From Candidatus Zixiibacteriota bacterium (GTDB taxonomy: Bacteria > Zixibacteria > MSB-5A5 > JAABVY01): DNA of 17,805 nucleotides. The stretch spans positions 1-17,805 of the forward strand of contig WJIM01000175.1 of NCBI GenBank assembly GCA_014730285.1, in the 5' to 3' direction. This document shows positions 5,758-13,307 of the stretch, in pieces. Numbering within the stretch: the stretch's first letter is position 1; every line of letters starts with the position of its first letter. The notes beneath the pieces were generated by a model. It was given only the letters and a program-made list of their open reading frames with translations, was not told the origin of the DNA and made no database searches. A program made the position numbers and the translations under genes.

Positions 5758-6885
5758 ATGGCGCATTCATATACACCAGGATTAAAAGTCACCGAGAGGA
5801 TGAAGATTACCAAAAAGCGTATTCTTCCTCTTAAGGGTGATGTTGTAGTGAAGGTCGGTGACAAGGTTGAACCGGACACCGTAGTTGCCCGGACCGATCT
5901 TCCCGGCACAGTGGAACCGTTAAACGTGGCCAATATCCTCGGCGTGCCGCCCGAGGATGTCGAGGATTGCATGGTAAAAAAAGAGGGCGATCCGATCGAG
6001 AAGGGCGAGACGATTGCATTGAATAAAAGTTTCTTCGGCCTGTTCAAAACCGAGGCCAAGTCCAAGATATCCGGTTCAATCGAAAGTATCTCCTCTGTAA
6101 CCGGACAGGTGCTTTTGAGAGGCGAGCCTATTCCGGTCGAGGTCAAGGCCTATCTTCAGGGCGAAGTGGTTGAGATTTTCGAGACCGAGGGCTGCGCGAT
6201 TTCGACCCAGGGTTCGTTTGTCCAGGGTATTTTCGGCGTGGGCGGCGAAACCCACGGTAGTGTAAAAATCGTCGTACCGGATAATACCACCGTTCTTGAA
6301 GAAAAGCATATCGATGATAGCTGTAAAGATTGCGTGGTGGTCGGCGGCTCCATGGCAACCGCGGGTTCTATCAATAAGGCTATTAGTGTCGGTGCGGCGG
6401 GAATCGTTGCCGGAGGAATTTCCGACAAGGATTTGCGGGAATTTTTGGGCTATGATATCGGTGTGGCGATTACCGGAAACGAGGATCTGGGGGTTACCCT
6501 GGTCGTAACCGAGGGCTTCGGTGAAATCGCTATGGCCCAGAAGACTTTCGATCTTCTCAATGAAAAAGAGGGTATCATGGCCTGCATCAATGGCGCAACC
6601 CAGATCAGGGCCGGAGTCATCCGCCCCGAGGTGGTTATACCCTTGAGCGGTGAACTGCATGAGACCGGAACCGAGGAAGTTCAGCTTACCGAGGGCCTGA
6701 AGGTCGGCTCACCGATCCGTGTAATTCGTCAGCCCTACTTTGGAAAAATCGGCACAGTTTCCGGATTACCTCCTGCCTTGCAGCAGCTTGATTCCGAATC
6801 CAAGGCACGAGTACTCGAGGTCGAGTTCGAACCGGGAGAGAAGGCCGTTATCCCGCGAGCCAATGTTGAATTAATCGAAGGCTGA
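5758..6885 (+). CDS. Lipoyl-like plus KOW-like domain protein, partner of the GlmL-like ATPase
   Basis: The product is 375 residues with no signal peptide and no membrane helix; the start is fixed by AAGGAG six nt before the ATG. Residues about 25-130 contain two or three hammerhead-like stretches such as 'VKVGDKVEPDTVVARTDLPG' and 'EGDPIEKGETIA', the pattern of barrel-sandwich (biotinyl/lipoyl-like) folds. There is no MKM- or DKA-type lysine, so it is probably not lipoylated. The middle is Gly-rich, with 'VVVGGSMATAGS' (193-204) and 'GAAGIVAGGI' (212-221), suggesting a Rossmann-like or swivelling domain. Residues about 314-374 ('LKVGSPIRVI…GKIGTVSGLP') resemble a KOW/NusG-like β-barrel. It forms an operon with the GlmL-like gene. 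I do not know its function; a scaffold or adaptor between the ATPase and the membrane parts is a guess. Confidence 0.75.
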   Translation: MAHSYTPGLKVTERMKITKKRILPLKGDVVVKVGDKVEPDTVVARTDLPGTVEPLNVANILGVPPEDVEDCMVKKEGDPIEKGETIALNKSFFGLFKTEAKSKISGSIESISSVTGQVLLRGEPIPVEVKAYLQGEVVEIFETEGCAISTQGSFVQGIFGVGGETHGSVKIVVPDNTTVLEEKHIDDSCKDCVVVGGSMATAGSINKAISVGAAGIVAGGISDKDLREFLGYDIGVAITGNEDLGVTLVVTEGFGEIAMAQKTFDLLNEKEGIMACINGATQIRAGVIRPEVVIPLSGELHETGTEEVQLTEGLKVGSPIRVIRQPYFGKIGTVSGLPPALQQLDSESKARVLEVEFEPGEKAVIPRANVELIEG

Positions 6886-6896
6886 GCCTTTTTGGC

Positions 6897-6924
6897 TTGA
6901 CTTATTATAAATTGAACATACTTT
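6897..6924 (+). promoter_or_regulatory. Weak promoter candidate before cassette 1
   Basis: TTGACT (6897-6902) and TACTTT (6919-6924) are 16 nt apart in the gap after the 375-residue gene. A short AGCC/GGCT hairpin with five T in its loop lies just upstream. It is compatible with a secondary start for cassette 1, but read-through from the GlmL-like promoter is equally possible. Confidence 0.3.
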
Positions 6925-6985
6925 CATGGCTGTTTGGATTTCTGAACAGCCACTGATGTTTTTAACTGGTAGACTCAGGACTGTG

Positions 6986-8542
6986 ATGCTGAGAAAAATA
7001 TTTCCGATCATTATACTGCTTTGCATACTTATCACCCCGGCTTTCCTTTCGGGACAGGTAAGCCAGTCCTCCGGTATAAATACCGAATTTTTAGAGAGGT
7101 TCGAGCTTAAACCGCCCACGGATTTCGAAGTAAAAGATACTCCCAACGACAACGGCGGATCATTAACCCTCCAGTGGCGTCTTTCGCCCGACGATAATCT
7201 CTGGGGCAAGCGAGGTTTGGTTGAAAAATATGTGATCGGAAGACGAATTGTGGGCGAAGAGGAATTCCAATTCGTGGCCACAGCCACCAGTCAAAGCCGT
7301 TTGGCATTCGATAACGCAGTAAACAACAAAGATCGATACGAATATCAAATAGCCGCATATCCGTTTAAATATATATTCAGGCCGATTCAATGGAACAGCC
7401 TCATGGCAGTCAATCAGATGGAACGTTTCAAAGCTCTCAGCCCATGGGCGACTATGAGTCCCCACGGTGTGGTGCTTTCCATGCTGGGCCAGAATTACAG
7501 CTATTACGGCAGTCTGGACGGTTTCGAGTCGGAGCTTGCACAAAAGAGTGTCTGGGAGAATTTCAGCGCCGATGATGGTATGCAGGGGCCGGAAGCAATC
7601 GCGACTTCGTTTGCCGCCAGCCAGCTGGTATCTTCTTTCTCACCGTATTTCGGTTTCTTTGTCCAGAGTTCGCTGACCTCCAATCCATATCAACTGCTTA
7701 CCATCGGACAGTATCTGGGAGACGGATTGATGGCCAGAAGCGATGTGGTCGGACCGATTAAGACGGGGAAATCCTGGCTGCATATGCGCCGAGTAAATGT
7801 GCTGGTTATAGCGGCGGTGCTTTCATTCTTCATTCTTCATTTCATACGTCAGGCTCGCATAGGAAAAGAGCTTTTCATAAGGAAGATTGCCGGTCTGGAT
7901 GCTGTGGAGGAGGCTGTTGGGCGTGCGACCGAGATGGGCAAGCAGATATTCTTTATTCCCGGCACACAGGATATGCAGAATATTCAGACCATTGCCGGTG
8001 TTACGATTTTGGGAAGAGTGGCGCGTTTAACGGCGGAGATGGATACCAAGCTGGAGGTGCCGGTTTCACGTTCGCTGGTTATGGTAACGGCGCGTGAGAT
8101 CGTGCAGGAGGCATATATGAATGCCGGCCGTCCGGAAGCCTTCAATGAGGATATGGTTCACTATCTGACTGACGATCAGTTCGGTTACGCGGCTGCTATT
8201 GACGGCAAGATGGTCCGTCAGAGGCCTGTAACTATATTCTATATGGGCGCGTTTTACGCCGAATCGCTGATTTTGGCGGAGACCGGTAATTCTATCGGCG
8301 CGATTCAGATCGCCGGTACCGCTATGCCGGCCCAGTTGCCGTTCTTCGTAGCCGCCTGCGACTACACGCTAATAGGCGAGGAGCTATTTGCCGCGTCGGC
8401 TTATCTTTCCAAGGAGCCGAAACTTTTGGGCTCGTTGAAGGGGCAGGATATCGGCAAGGCTCTGCTTTTGATCGCACTGGCGGTGGGGGTTGTTGTACAG
8501 ACTTTCGGATGGTTCGATTTTGCGTCATTATTCAAGGTGTAA
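6986..8542 (+). CDS. Cassette 1 protein A: FN3 ectodomain and DUF6754-type cytoplasmic domain
   Basis: I start this at the ATG at 6986 (518 residues) because it opens a clear signal sequence (LRKIFPIIILLCILITPAF) and has AGGA five nt upstream; an in-frame ATG at 6926 would place 20 residues ahead of it. Order: signal/anchor 1-23; FN3-like ectodomain from 43 with 'DTPNDNGG' and 'WRLSPDD'; a private insertion at about 128-250; closing strand 'GPIKTGKSW' (256-264); helix 270-287; cytoplasmic DUF6754-type domain 296-491 with 'GRATEMGK', 'AESLILAETG', 'IQIAGT' and 'ACDYTLIGEEL'; final helix 492-509. The basic 'RQARIGK' after the helix supports the inside-facing assignment. DUF6754 has no known function. 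It heads cassette A-B-C-D, and B starts 6 nt after its stop. Confidence 0.85.
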   Translation: MLRKIFPIIILLCILITPAFLSGQVSQSSGINTEFLERFELKPPTDFEVKDTPNDNGGSLTLQWRLSPDDNLWGKRGLVEKYVIGRRIVGEEEFQFVATATSQSRLAFDNAVNNKDRYEYQIAAYPFKYIFRPIQWNSLMAVNQMERFKALSPWATMSPHGVVLSMLGQNYSYYGSLDGFESELAQKSVWENFSADDGMQGPEAIATSFAASQLVSSFSPYFGFFVQSSLTSNPYQLLTIGQYLGDGLMARSDVVGPIKTGKSWLHMRRVNVLVIAAVLSFFILHFIRQARIGKELFIRKIAGLDAVEEAVGRATEMGKQIFFIPGTQDMQNIQTIAGVTILGRVARLTAEMDTKLEVPVSRSLVMVTAREIVQEAYMNAGRPEAFNEDMVHYLTDDQFGYAAAIDGKMVRQRPVTIFYMGAFYAESLILAETGNSIGAIQIAGTAMPAQLPFFVAACDYTLIGEELFAASAYLSKEPKLLGSLKGQDIGKALLLIALAVGVVVQTFGWFDFASLFKV

Positions 8543-8548
8543 TATTTT

Positions 8549-9199
8549 ATGAGACGAGAGATTCCTTTAATAATAACGGCGACTGTAGGCATAGCCTACA
8601 TTATCCAGTACTTCATTCCGCATACGCCCTTTGACAAGGTCGAGGCGCTTTTCAGCGACTGGCTTTCGATTATTGCGGCCTGTGCAATCTGGCTGGGCGC
8701 TTTGAATCTTCTCAAGCTCTCGTTTATCAATGTATCCAAACGCAAGAAGGACTGGTTCTTCTCGCTGGTAATCATAATGTCCTGGCTGACCATGGCGATG
8801 GTGGGAATTTCCGAGGGACCGGGATTTCAAGAGCCGGGCACGAAGTTCGACTGGCTTTATAATAATGTATATACCCCCTTATCGGCGACTATGTTTGCGA
8901 TGCTGGCCTTCTATGTCGCATCGGCCTCGTACCGTGCCTTCAGGGCCAGAAATTTCCAGGCCACCTTGCTTTTAGTGGCGGCCTTTCTGGTTTTGTCGGG
9001 ACGGGTTCTTTTTGATGAGATAGTATTCGGCTTTTTGCCGGCCGACTGGAAAATACTTTCGACAATTTCGGATTTCATAATGCAGGTTTTGAATACCGCC
9101 GGTCAGCGTGCGATTCTGATCGGTATCGCGCTGGGAACAGTTTCAACCTCCCTGCGCATAATTCTGGGTATCGAACGTTCATACCTGGGGAGTGATTGA
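8549..9199 (+). CDS. Cassette 1 protein B: small polytopic membrane protein
   Basis: The product is 216 residues with about six hydrophobic segments (near 6-22, 37-58, 71-88, 108-128, 137-156 and 186-204). Motifs shared with the paralogue at 12594 are 'YFIPHTPF' after helix 1, 'SASYRAFRARN' after helix 4, and the C-terminal 'AGQRAILIGIALG…ILGIERSYLGSD'. The Lys/Arg-rich 'SKRKKDW' between helices 2 and 3 should be cytoplasmic. I know no named family. The ATG lies 6 nt after the stop of A1, and the stop TGA shares a base with the ATG of C1 (TGATG), so translation of the cassette is coupled. Probably a core membrane subunit of a complex with A, C and D. Confidence 0.85.
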   Translation: MRREIPLIITATVGIAYIIQYFIPHTPFDKVEALFSDWLSIIAACAIWLGALNLLKLSFINVSKRKKDWFFSLVIIMSWLTMAMVGISEGPGFQEPGTKFDWLYNNVYTPLSATMFAMLAFYVASASYRAFRARNFQATLLLVAAFLVLSGRVLFDEIVFGFLPADWKILSTISDFIMQVLNTAGQRAILIGIALGTVSTSLRIILGIERSYLGSD

Positions 9200-10077
9200 T
9201 GAATTTCTGGAAAGCGCTTTTGGCAATCGACAGACGCTGGATTTTCCTTTTCGTATTTCTGGCGCTTGCTGTACCTATGTTCCTGAATGTCGATTTCGAT
9301 CTCTCGATTTCGCGTGAGGTTCAGGGGCTTTATGATGCGCTCGATAAGCTGCAGCCCAATTCCAAGATATTAATGTCGTTTGATTATGATCCGCCTTCTG
9401 CCCCGGAGCTTCAGCCTATGGCGGATGCGATTATGAAATACTGCCTGAAAAAGAAACTCAGGATAATAATCATGGGGCTCTGGCCCCAGGGGCCGATTCA
9501 GGCCAATATGGCTTTAAACAGAGCATTTTTGGAAGAGGATATAAATAGAGACGATTATGTCTACGGCGTGCATTATGTCAATCTGGGCTATCAGGCCGGA
9601 AACGAGTTCGTGATACAGAGAATGGGTTCGGCCTTCTACGAGATGTTCAAGCGGGATTATACGGGCAATCGCTATGAAGAGCTGCCGTTGATGCGTGGAA
9701 TCAAGAATTTCAATGATATAGATTTTTCGATTAATTTCTCCGCCGGGTACCCGGGGACTGTGGAATGGGTTCAGATCGCGGTCGACCGTTTCCATGTCCG
9801 TCTGGGTGCGGGCAATACTGCTGTGCAGGCGCCCCAGGTTTACCCTTATTACAATTCCGGTCAGGTTGTGGGACTGGCAGGGGGTATGCGCGGTGCGGCC
9901 GAGCTGGAGGGCGTTTTTGCGAGGTTTGACGGCGGAACGGTTGATTACAAAGATAAGGGTACTAAATATATGCTTTCGCAGACAATCGCTCATGCGGTTG
10001 TGATGTTCTTCATCGTGGTCGGAAATATAGCCTATTTCGTAATCGGCCGTAAGGACAAGCTTAAGGCGAGTAAGTGA
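9199..10077 (+). CDS. Cassette 1 protein C: periplasmic domain anchored by a helix at each end
   Basis: The product is 292 residues from the ATG at 9199. A TTG at 9196 would add one residue, but the ATG overlaps the upstream stop as TGATG and has GGGGAG six nt upstream. Helix 1 is at about 14-31 and helix 2 at about 262-282; the ends are basic ('DRRW', 'RKDKLK'), so the ~230-residue middle lies outside. Its conserved marks, shared with the paralogue at 13308, are 'LMSFDYDPPSAPE' (58-70), 'YVNLGYQAGN' (126-135), 'YPGTVEW' (184-190) and 'APQVYPYY…GQVVGLAGGMRGAAELE' (211-237). The alternation of strands and helices suggests an α/β fold. I recognise no enzyme motif. It may sense or bind a ligand or contact the FN3 part of A1, which is inference. 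Confidence 0.85.
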   Translation: MNFWKALLAIDRRWIFLFVFLALAVPMFLNVDFDLSISREVQGLYDALDKLQPNSKILMSFDYDPPSAPELQPMADAIMKYCLKKKLRIIIMGLWPQGPIQANMALNRAFLEEDINRDDYVYGVHYVNLGYQAGNEFVIQRMGSAFYEMFKRDYTGNRYEELPLMRGIKNFNDIDFSINFSAGYPGTVEWVQIAVDRFHVRLGAGNTAVQAPQVYPYYNSGQVVGLAGGMRGAAELEGVFARFDGGTVDYKDKGTKYMLSQTIAHAVVMFFIVVGNIAYFVIGRKDKLKASK

Positions 10078-10078
10078 T

Positions 10079-10924
10079 ATGGGTTCTGATTTAATTGGTG
10101 TTTGGATAGCGGCGTTTTTGACTCTGGGTATTATGTCCTTTTTATACAAGGACAATCCCTGGTACAAATTTTCAGAGGCGATCTTCGTGGGCCTTTCGGC
10201 CGGATACTGGTTTGCCTCGCTTTTCTGGCAGAGTCTGCATGCCAAGTTCTGGGCCAACTGGAGCCCCGCTGTCCAGAGTCTTTTCCAGGGGCAGTTTGAT
10301 TACAATCTGCTCTATACCGGCGCCGGTATTCTGGGATTGATGATGCTCCTGCGTCTGATTCCGCCTATCGGGTGGATTTCCCGCTGGCCGCTCTCGGTGG
10401 TGGTGGGCGGAACCGCTGGATTGTACCTGATCAATTATCTCGTTTCGAACGCCGTCAGGCAGATTGGCAGCACGATTCAGCCTGTGGTAACATTTCCCGA
10501 GTCTATCGGATGGATTAATTCGGGCGGTGTTATAATCGGCAATGTGCTGGTTTTCGCCGTGTTGATTGTTTCGCTTGGATTTATTTTATTCGGACGCAAT
10601 ACGACTATTGATCTTCCCACACCAACAAAGCTTTTCTTTTTCCTGATCGCGCTGGTTGCCTGCGCGCTGGGAACTTTCTACAGTCTTTCGATGCCCTTGA
10701 ATCTTACCGGCTTGATCATATTCATGGGCGTCTTCTGCGGCCTGATCTATTTCTTCTTCTCCAAGGAGCACACAGGATTCTTCGGAGGTGCGGCCACAGT
10801 GGGAACCTGGTTTTTGATGGTAACTTTCGGCGCATCCTTCGGGTATACCGTCATGAGCCGTATGTCGCTTTTGATCGGACGTATCGACTTCCTTCTGGTC
10901 GAATGGCTCAAGGTCGTGAATTAG
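10079..10924 (+). CDS. Cassette 1 protein D: polytopic membrane protein with FLYKDNP motif
   Basis: The product is 281 residues with seven or more hydrophobic segments. The ATG starts one nt after the stop of C1. Signature motifs are 'MSFLYKDNPWYKFSE' (19-33) just after helix 1, 'GWISRWPL' (98-105) and 'GLIYFFFSKEHTGFFGGAA' (221-239), then 'FGASFGYTVMSRMSLL' (250-265). All four recur in the paralogue at 14210. Relative to that copy, D1 lacks the N-terminal helix and carries about 59 extra residues near 145-205 that make two more helices. The conserved charged residues at membrane boundaries (KD, KEH, R) could line a conduction path, but nothing shows transport. Function unknown. Confidence 0.85.
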   Translation: MGSDLIGVWIAAFLTLGIMSFLYKDNPWYKFSEAIFVGLSAGYWFASLFWQSLHAKFWANWSPAVQSLFQGQFDYNLLYTGAGILGLMMLLRLIPPIGWISRWPLSVVVGGTAGLYLINYLVSNAVRQIGSTIQPVVTFPESIGWINSGGVIIGNVLVFAVLIVSLGFILFGRNTTIDLPTPTKLFFFLIALVACALGTFYSLSMPLNLTGLIIFMGVFCGLIYFFFSKEHTGFFGGAATVGTWFLMVTFGASFGYTVMSRMSLLIGRIDFLLVEWLKVVN

Positions 10925-11025
10925 GATTCTTCCCGGATTATGTCTTCCATATTTATTTTTGCTTTGATGTTTTTGAGCAATAATCGTATAAATTATTATG
11001 AGGGTTGTGTCCTGTTTTCCTCTTG

Positions 11026-11045
11026 TGGCAATGGACGATTTGCCA
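11026..11045 (+). other. Short hairpin after cassette 1
   Basis: TGGCAA (11026-11031) pairs with TTGCCA (11040-11045) about 100 nt after the stop of D1. No T-run follows, so terminator function is doubtful. Confidence 0.25.
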
Positions 11046-11053
11046 TAAATCAC

Positions 11054-11083
11054 TTGACTTCTCGAACCGGAAATAGTTATAAT
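11054..11083 (+). promoter_or_regulatory. Promoter before cassette 2
   Basis: TTGACT (11054-11059) and a perfect TATAAT (11078-11083) are separated by 18 nt. Transcription would begin near 11090, so the leader before the ATG at 11211 is about 120 nt and contains an intrinsic terminator. Confidence 0.65.
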
Positions 11084-11167
11084 AAACGTCAGTTTTTATA
11101 TTGGCCGTTGCCATTTACGAGGCTTAAATTTTGAGAATAAAAATTTTTAAATAAAATTCATTCCGGT

Positions 11168-11199
11168 GGCCACACATATGAATTTGTGCGGCCTTTTTT
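11168..11199 (+). terminator. Intrinsic terminator 11 nt before the cassette 2 start codon
   Basis: GGCC-A-CACA (11168-11176) pairs with TGTG-C-GGCC (11185-11193) with one A·C mismatch and an 8-nt loop, directly followed by six T (11194-11199). Because the promoter lies upstream and the start codon only 11 nt downstream, it would end a transcript of about 110 nt unless read through. It can also stop transcripts arriving from cassette 1. A TGGCC at 11102-11106 could pair with GGCCA at 11168-11172 and disrupt it. Confidence 0.7.
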
Positions 11200-11210
11200 G
11201 TGTCTGAAAA

Positions 11211-12587
11211 ATGTTAAGATTTAAAGCTGCGATTTTCACCTTACTGTTACTTCTGCTGTTTTGTCTCTCTGCAGCCGCCCAGACTGCGGAGGAGCTTTCG
11301 GACACAGCCGCATTGGAAGAACCCGTCTATGAAATCCCAAGGCTTGCACAGGTAACGAATTTCGAGGCTAAGGACAGCCCTGATGATGCCGGGGGCGAGA
11401 TAGAACTGACCTGGGATTTATCGGTCGACGATAAAAAAGAGGACGGCCTGGTTTCCAAGTATGTTGTACTGCGTTCGCAAAATCCCACCTCCGATTTTCA
11501 CATTGTCGGCGTCGCCAATCATCGGGATTCTTCCTATATCGATAAAAACTTAAAAGAGGGCACTGATTATTATTATAAAATAGTGACATTTCCCAAATAC
11601 CAGGGTGAGGTAAGGCTTACCCGAGAGGAAATCGATCCTTTGATGGAACAATATCCGGAACTCACTGAGCTGGATATAAAGGATGTTTCCATGCTGGCGG
11701 AATACGACAGAGATATCATGTCGGTATTCGATGACAATATTCTCGGAATTTCCCGGGTGGCCGGGCCGGTAAAATCCAGAGCTCAATGGTTCAATTCGAA
11801 GGACCTGGATACGCTTATTATCGGGCTGACTATCTGCATCTCGGTTGTGATTTTTATTGGAATGGCACGAGGCGGCAGGAAGCTTTTCCTGAGACGTATT
11901 GGCGGATTGCAGGCGATCGAAAATGCTATCGGGCGAGCGACCGAGATGGGTAAGTCGATTCTCTTTATTCCCGGCATTCAGGATATGGATGATGTTCAGA
12001 CTGTGGCCGGGATTACTATTTTGGGACGTATCGCCAAGACTATTGCTGAATATGATACCAAGATAAATATGCCCGTTTCGCGCTCGATCGTTATGACCAC
12101 AGCGCGCGAGACAATCAAAGAGGCTTATCTTTCCGCGGGACGTCCGGACGCATACTCGGATGATATGGTTCATTATATTACCGACGAGCAGTTCGGTTAT
12201 GTGGCGGCGGTGGACGGCATTATGGTCAGGGAGAAACCGGCCACCTGCTTCTATCTGGGAGCATTTTTCGCCGAGTCGCTGATTATGGCCGAGACAGGCA
12301 ATTCGATCGGCGCTATTCAGATTGCCGGTACGGCTATGCCGGCTCAGCTGCCTTTCTTCGTGGCCGCCTGCGACTACACTCTGATCGGTGAGGAGCTGTT
12401 TGCGGCCTCGGCCTATCTTTCCGGCGAGCCGAAGCAGCTGGGTTCATTGAAGGGACAGGATGTGGGTAAATTTATCGCAATGGTCTTCATTATAATCGGA
12501 GCAGTGTTTGCAACACTGGCAGCGCTGACCGGAAGTGAGGATATTCTGGAGATAACTAACATGATAAAATCATGGTTTTCGGCGTAA
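11211..12587 (+). CDS. Cassette 2 protein A: FN3 ectodomain and DUF6754-type cytoplasmic domain
   Basis: The product is 458 residues, paralogous to A1. Signal peptide 1-23 ends in SAAAQ; FN3-like domain from about 46 with 'DSPDDAGG' (55-62) and 'LSVDD'; a shorter insertion than A1 (about 128-183); closing 'GPVKSRAQWF' (185-194); helix 199-218; cytoplasmic domain 223-420 with 'GRATEMGK', 'AESLIMAETG' and 'ACDYTLIGEEL'; final helix 421-440. Between the paralogues the stretch 347-420 matches A1 at 68 of 74 positions by hand count, while the ectodomains differ strongly. No Shine-Dalgarno site precedes the ATG at 11211, and a terminator lies 11 nt upstream, so expression seems controlled at that point. 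B2 starts 6 nt after the stop, the same spacing as in cassette 1. Confidence 0.85.
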   Translation: MLRFKAAIFTLLLLLLFCLSAAAQTAEELSDTAALEEPVYEIPRLAQVTNFEAKDSPDDAGGEIELTWDLSVDDKKEDGLVSKYVVLRSQNPTSDFHIVGVANHRDSSYIDKNLKEGTDYYYKIVTFPKYQGEVRLTREEIDPLMEQYPELTELDIKDVSMLAEYDRDIMSVFDDNILGISRVAGPVKSRAQWFNSKDLDTLIIGLTICISVVIFIGMARGGRKLFLRRIGGLQAIENAIGRATEMGKSILFIPGIQDMDDVQTVAGITILGRIAKTIAEYDTKINMPVSRSIVMTTARETIKEAYLSAGRPDAYSDDMVHYITDEQFGYVAAVDGIMVREKPATCFYLGAFFAESLIMAETGNSIGAIQIAGTAMPAQLPFFVAACDYTLIGEELFAASAYLSGEPKQLGSLKGQDVGKFIAMVFIIIGAVFATLAALTGSEDILEITNMIKSWFSA

Positions 12588-12593
12588 GAGATT

Positions 12594-13298
12594 ATGTGGC
12601 GTAGAACAGTACCTATAATGATAACATTTATTGTCGGCACTGTGCTGGTGGTGGCCGAATTCATACCGCACAAGCCGTTCGGCAATCTGGGCGAGGATTT
12701 TTCGCTTTATTTCGATATCATCGCTGTTTTCGCATTTATCCTGGGCGGCGGAAATCTCTGCCGTGTGCATTTCTCGAAAGTCTACCGCAAAAAAACCGAC
12801 TGGCAATTTTCTATAGTAACGCTTCTGGGATTCTTTGTGATGCTGGCGGCGGGGCTTTTCAAGATCGGAAATCCGGAAGGTATTCAGGGTGATGTTACCG
12901 CGGCCGGATCGCTCTTTGCCGATTTGTATGATTCGATGTTCACGCCCTTGCAGGGTACCATGTATGCACTTTTGGCCTTTTTCGTGGCCTCGGCTTCATA
13001 TCGCGCATTCCGTGCCAAAAATATCGACGCATCGATTCTACTGATAGCGGCTTTTGTGATTCTTCTGGGACGGACTCCCGCTCCCAGCCTGATAGCAGAT
13101 TTCTTTGCCGGTGCGGGCATTACCTTTATGGCCACTGCCTTTAATTTCGTGCCGACCTTGACTGACTGGATTATGGATGTGCCTAATTTGGCTGGTCAGA
13201 GGGCGATTTTGATCGGAATTGCGCTGGGCGTTATATCGATGGCCTTGAGATTAATACTTGGAGTGGAAAGAACTTATCTGGGTTCTGACAGCAAATAG
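12594..13298 (+). CDS. Cassette 2 protein B: small polytopic membrane protein
   Basis: The product is 234 residues, homologous to B1 along its whole length: 'EFIPHKPF' after helix 1, 'YRKKTDW' between helices 2 and 3, 'TPLQGTMYALLAFFVASASY' then 'RAFRAKN', 'LLGR', and the C-terminal 'AGQRAILIGIALG…ILGVERTYLGSD'. It is longer than B1 mainly in the loop after helix 3 (about 92-112) and in the segment after 'LLGR' ('TPAPSLIADFFAGAGITF'). The loop after helix 3 is the place where the third cassette carries a propeller. Six membrane segments are likely. It lies between A2 and C2 with short gaps (6 and 9 nt). Function unknown. Confidence 0.85.
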   Translation: MWRRTVPIMITFIVGTVLVVAEFIPHKPFGNLGEDFSLYFDIIAVFAFILGGGNLCRVHFSKVYRKKTDWQFSIVTLLGFFVMLAAGLFKIGNPEGIQGDVTAAGSLFADLYDSMFTPLQGTMYALLAFFVASASYRAFRAKNIDASILLIAAFVILLGRTPAPSLIADFFAGAGITFMATAFNFVPTLTDWIMDVPNLAGQRAILIGIALGVISMALRLILGVERTYLGSDSK

Positions 13299-13307
13299 AG
13301 AATTATT

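Noticed and set aside
6926..6985. Earlier ATG for protein A1
   Set aside because: It would put 20 residues before a clear signal sequence and lacks a ribosome site; 6986 has AGGA at proper spacing.
9514..10257. 247-codon minus-strand frame across C1 and D1
   Set aside because: Both plus-strand genes have paralogues with conserved motifs in cassette 2; the antisense frame is a by-product of codon bias.
10586..11053. 155-codon minus-strand frame over the end of D1
   Set aside because: It overlaps conserved D1 coding sequence (SKEHTGFFGG motif region) and extends into a promoter region; no domain recognised.
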